In this document: in pieces, positions 61,301 through 64,000 of the stretch
Numbering within the stretch: the first letter of the stretch is position 1
How the letters are laid out: each line of letters begins with the position of its first letter
Assembly (NCBI RefSeq): GCF_000499845.2
Contig: NC_023753.2
Span: 10,734,181 to 10,798,180 of the forward strand
Origin: Phaseolus vulgaris
Lineage: Eukaryota > Streptophyta > Magnoliopsida > Fabales > Fabaceae
Direction of reading: 5' to 3'
DNA length: 64,000 nt
Notes under the pieces: model-generated
What the model was told of the DNA's origin: nothing
Database searches by the model: none
Seen by the model: only the letters and a program-made list of their open reading frames with translations
Translations under genes and position numbers: made by a program

Positions 61301-61425
61301 AGAGGCTTATGATTATTGTGAAGAAACTGTAAGGAGAAGAAGAAAGAGAAAACCTACCCTGCAGTGGGAGCAGTGAAGACAAGGTGTGAGGAAGTATTGG
61401 AAACAGCAGGAGGAGAGAGAGTCAT
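58346..61425 (-). CDS. Plant MEF2BNB/BORCS8-like protein, complete (2 exons)
   Basis: Exons on the minus strand: 61425-61358 and 59129-58346 (stop TAG), joined in frame across a 2.2-kb intron with GT-AG ends, giving 283 aa. Residues of about 24-110 match the MEF2BNB domain of animal BORCS8, a subunit of the BORC complex that positions lysosomes. The clearest stretch is MTKYVANEPSVGLFFIQQHA, followed by a helical region to IKKSLKI. The rest is Ser-rich and probably disordered (SPLSRSHSERASF, then SFKWGQRDASGS), with an acidic C-terminus (KLEEWLDGTGTLDDN). The short first exon encodes MTLSPPAVSNTSSHLV, with no clear signal peptide. The plant function is not established; a role in organelle or vesicle positioning is an inference from the family. 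An intact frame and good splice sites argue for a live gene. Confidence 0.82.
60630..61010. repeat. Two tandem copies of a roughly 190-bp segment in the BORCS8-like intron
   Basis: About 60640-60825 and 60838-61010 share ccttaatc(g/a)caaa, caatacccataa, tccaatcaaatacaccaata, atcagatgca and gcaattaccaacatgga in the same order. They are diverged by substitutions and small indels and are intronic and non-coding. Confidence 0.8.
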
Positions 61426-62654
61426 GCTAGTGCCGCGCCGTTCGTTTGGTTCTGTAGAAGTTACACTTACGATGTGGTCCTTGTCTTTTCTTTATTATGT
61501 GTTGGCGTCCATAGTCCACCACCACACGCGATGCAACACCGACAGTGACACAAACATAAATTCGAGAACAGTATATGCGATCACAGTGTAAACAGTTCTT
61601 TTTATAGGGAAATCCAATCACCAATCATAATAACAAATTTATTATCTTTTATAATAATTATCTTTAAAAATATCTTAACACTATCAAAGTAATTTTTAAC
61701 TTATTTAAATTTTCCATCTCTTTAAATATTTTAACTGCGTAATTTTAGTCTTACAAAATTCAATTCCTAATACTTTAAAAAGACCGGAAAAAATTGGATA
61801 ATTAAAATAATATCATTAGAAAACTTCCCTTGCTCCAATGGTGATTAACAAACTAAGACTAACGACTTTAGTTTGTTTTATGTGATTATTTGTTTTTGAT
61901 TTAGAATTAGATTATTACATATATGAGATTTATTATATAATATGTAATTTTGATCCTTTGTTTTTATTTTGGAATAAAAAATATTTTGAAAAGGAAATTT
62001 CTACATTGAATGAGGCATGTAGGTACTGCATCTTTTCCAAATTTCTACATTTGTTGCCTCTCTAATTTATTGTGCAATCTTCTCCTGCACAAAAGGGTGA
62101 TTGCAAAGTTTATAAAGAAACCAGAAAAGATCAGTTGATGATAAAACTCAATGAAATGTCTCTAACGTACTTTTGGATCAGTTTCTTTCAATTCTACAAA
62201 CCTTGACATCGTGTTTGTTGTGAAGGAACTTTCCCAAAAATAACAATTAACTAATGCAAAATGTTTGTTGTGTTAATTAGTGCTTATGAAACTTTTCATA
62301 AATTAATTAGTCATTAAGTGGAGCGAGAATGACAACGTGTTTGTTGTACAGTGCATCAGCCAAAAACTTATCATTGTTCCGTTCGAACCAAACCTGCTTT
62401 TAAAAACTGGACTGGTTATAAGAAAGTTTGGATTTTTTTAAAAATATACATGTATTTTTTAAAAACACAATGGGTTTTTTTTTAATGGAATAATTAAAGT
62501 ATGTAATTAGATAAATTGAAGAAATGTTTACTTTTGTATACTACATGTTATACCTATTAATAGAATTACAATAAACAAATATTCATAATTTAATTTAAAT
62601 TTTATTAGTTCTTTTAAATAATACAATGAACAAAATTATAATTCTTTAAAATAT
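61426..62654. other. Upstream region of the BORCS8-like gene, no other gene
   Basis: It includes the promoter side of the minus-strand gene (about 61426-61700) and AT-rich DNA. Confidence 0.45.
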
Positions 62655-62760
62655 AATTTTTAGATTTAATTTTAATATTTTATATACAATATAAGAAAAA
62701 TGTAAATAATTTTTAGATTTAATTTTAATATTTTATATACAATATAAGAAAAATGTAAAT
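62655..62760. repeat. Perfect tandem duplication of 53 bp
   Basis: The 53-bp unit at 62655-62707 (starting aatttttagattta) is repeated base for base at 62708-62760. It is AT-rich and non-coding. Confidence 0.9.
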
Positions 62761-62989
62761 GGATTGATGGATAAGTTTGTCTGATTATAAATATAAATAT
62801 TGAAAGTATCCAAGGATATGTTTCCTTCTATATCAACGCTCTTTTTACTTAAGAAATCAACTATAATATTGAATCTAGTCTAGTGCACATCATAATCTAT
62901 ATCAAATTCTCAATTGCACTAACACAGTAAACATGTAACATATTTTCACTCTTTACTTAAGATTGAGTACTAATAAACATAAAAAAATG

Positions 62990-63900
62990 AATGGACGTTG
63001 AAGATGTTAAAACTGACTTGGTACACAATAGTTTAAGATTTCTGAATGTATCTCTTTGACTTAGGAAAAATATTATTTTGGGCCAAATTTTCATGCATAA
63101 AATATTTTCAACATCTCTCATGTCTTTCATTTCAAATTATCTGCTTGACAATAACTTCAATTTTTGAATCTCCAACCTATTTTTAAAAGTTTTGATCATG
63201 TTATCCATATACAAAATTAGATAAACCCAATAACTTTTTCCACCTCCTTATGATAAACACATGCTTCATAAGGATTTTTGACATACTTATGACACGTGAT
63301 AAACTACCTAAATCTCTTGTATCACTATTTTGGAAATTACTCCAACCCATATAATGACATTCACAATTTGCAAATCATGTCCTCCTTGTCAGGATTCTCA
63401 TCCAATTGAGAAAGTAGTATATTCTCCCCTATATAATTATGGCAAAAAGTAGTTTTCATGTAAAGTTAATTTTCATGCCCAACTTTGCTACTAGAGGAGT
63501 AAATAGTACCTTGATGGACATGTGTCTGATCATCAAAGAGTAAATCTCATGATAATCCACATTTCAGTTTTGAATATGGGCATTAATTACTAAAGGAACA
63601 TTATACATTATGGGAATAATATTGGGTGCTCTAAATAATTCAATCTCAACATTGGATGCTTCATAACACAAGCATTAGACTTTTTGAAGACTCATTAGCA
63701 CTCAACAACTTTTCTTCTTTTGGCATCTCCTCCAAATCTTAAGTGTTGTTCTTCAAAAGCAAAGGAAAATTATTGACATCACCATAATTTATTTGTTAGA
63801 TTCAATCGATCATTATACTTATACCTTGTGGGAAGTTTTCTCACCCTAGTATGCATTCACTTTATATAACACAGTTTATGTGTTTGGACAGTCTCAACTC
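62990..63900 (-). mobile_element. Degenerate minus-strand Copia reverse transcriptase
   Basis: On the minus strand, remnants follow the Copia reverse transcriptase order: KTTF near 63460, ENILLSQLDENPDKEDMICK near 63420-63360, then SLYGLE (usually SLYGLKQ), a KYVKNPYEACVYHKE stretch near 63290-63240, and further scraps to about 62990. Frameshifts and stops are frequent. It probably continues past the right edge. Confidence 0.6.
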
Positions 63901-64000
63901 CATACTCCAACTAGTGCAGATGTTGGTATTGCTCATAAAATTCCATTTTATTTTGCTTTGACGTTTCAGAAGGTCATAATTTAGTTTCCATTTGCTAGGT

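Overview
The window is nuclear DNA from a flowering plant, a eudicot and probably a legume. I infer this from AT-rich DNA, spliced genes whose products closely resemble Arabidopsis proteins, and the abundance of Ty1/Copia and Ty3/Gypsy LTR-retrotransposon debris. The legume assignment is a moderate-confidence impression from the repeat families; it was not computed.

Four host genes can be read exon by exon. (1) 3929-8983 (+): the last nine exons (317 codons) of the exocyst subunit SEC8, with a Copia relic in its second visible intron and one GC-AG intron. (2) 9848-13442 (-): a complete ten-exon, 403-aa plastid-type RsuA/RluB pseudouridine synthase of the SVR1 kind; it converges tail-to-tail with SEC8. 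(3) 29593-35063 (-): a complete six-exon, 629-aa mitochondrial FAD-dependent glycerol-3-phosphate dehydrogenase (SDP6). (4) 58346-61425 (-): a two-exon, 283-aa protein with an N-terminal MEF2BNB/BORCS8-like region.

Between them lie mobile elements. 1500-2985 is a degenerate Copia pol. 14974-18222 is a putative terminal-inverted-repeat transposon with no coding capacity and a roughly 60-bp tandem array of about 13 units. 18225-21241 is the 3' part of a plus-strand Tat-like Gypsy element: a tandem-repeat zone, an antisense ORF, then an LTR. 21430-24760 is a Copia scrap plus the 5' LTR, leader and gag of a minus-strand Gypsy element. 24757-28935 is a minus-strand Tat-like gag-protease relic with its 5' LTR, split by a solo LTR (26576-28166) that has a perfect 5-bp target duplication. 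36351-36952 is another solo LTR, about 1.3 kb upstream of SDP6.

37413-49913 is a plus-strand Tat-like element with both LTRs, gag and RNase H remnants and an antisense ORF. A much younger, nearly full-length Copia element (40447-47288) is inserted in it. The right end holds a hairpin-forming MITE-like element (52020-52478), minus-strand Copia relics (52900-54450 and 62990-63900) and a further solo LTR (56144-57202).

The genes look like unrelated housekeeping loci (exocytosis, plastid rRNA modification, glycerol catabolism, probable organelle positioning). I see no operon-like or clustered pathway. The most unusual pattern is that three LTR sequences of this Copia group carry short motifs in pairs with a repeat distance of 20-21 bp. 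In the full-length element the pairs also lie inside the coding region, where 21 bp is exactly seven codons.
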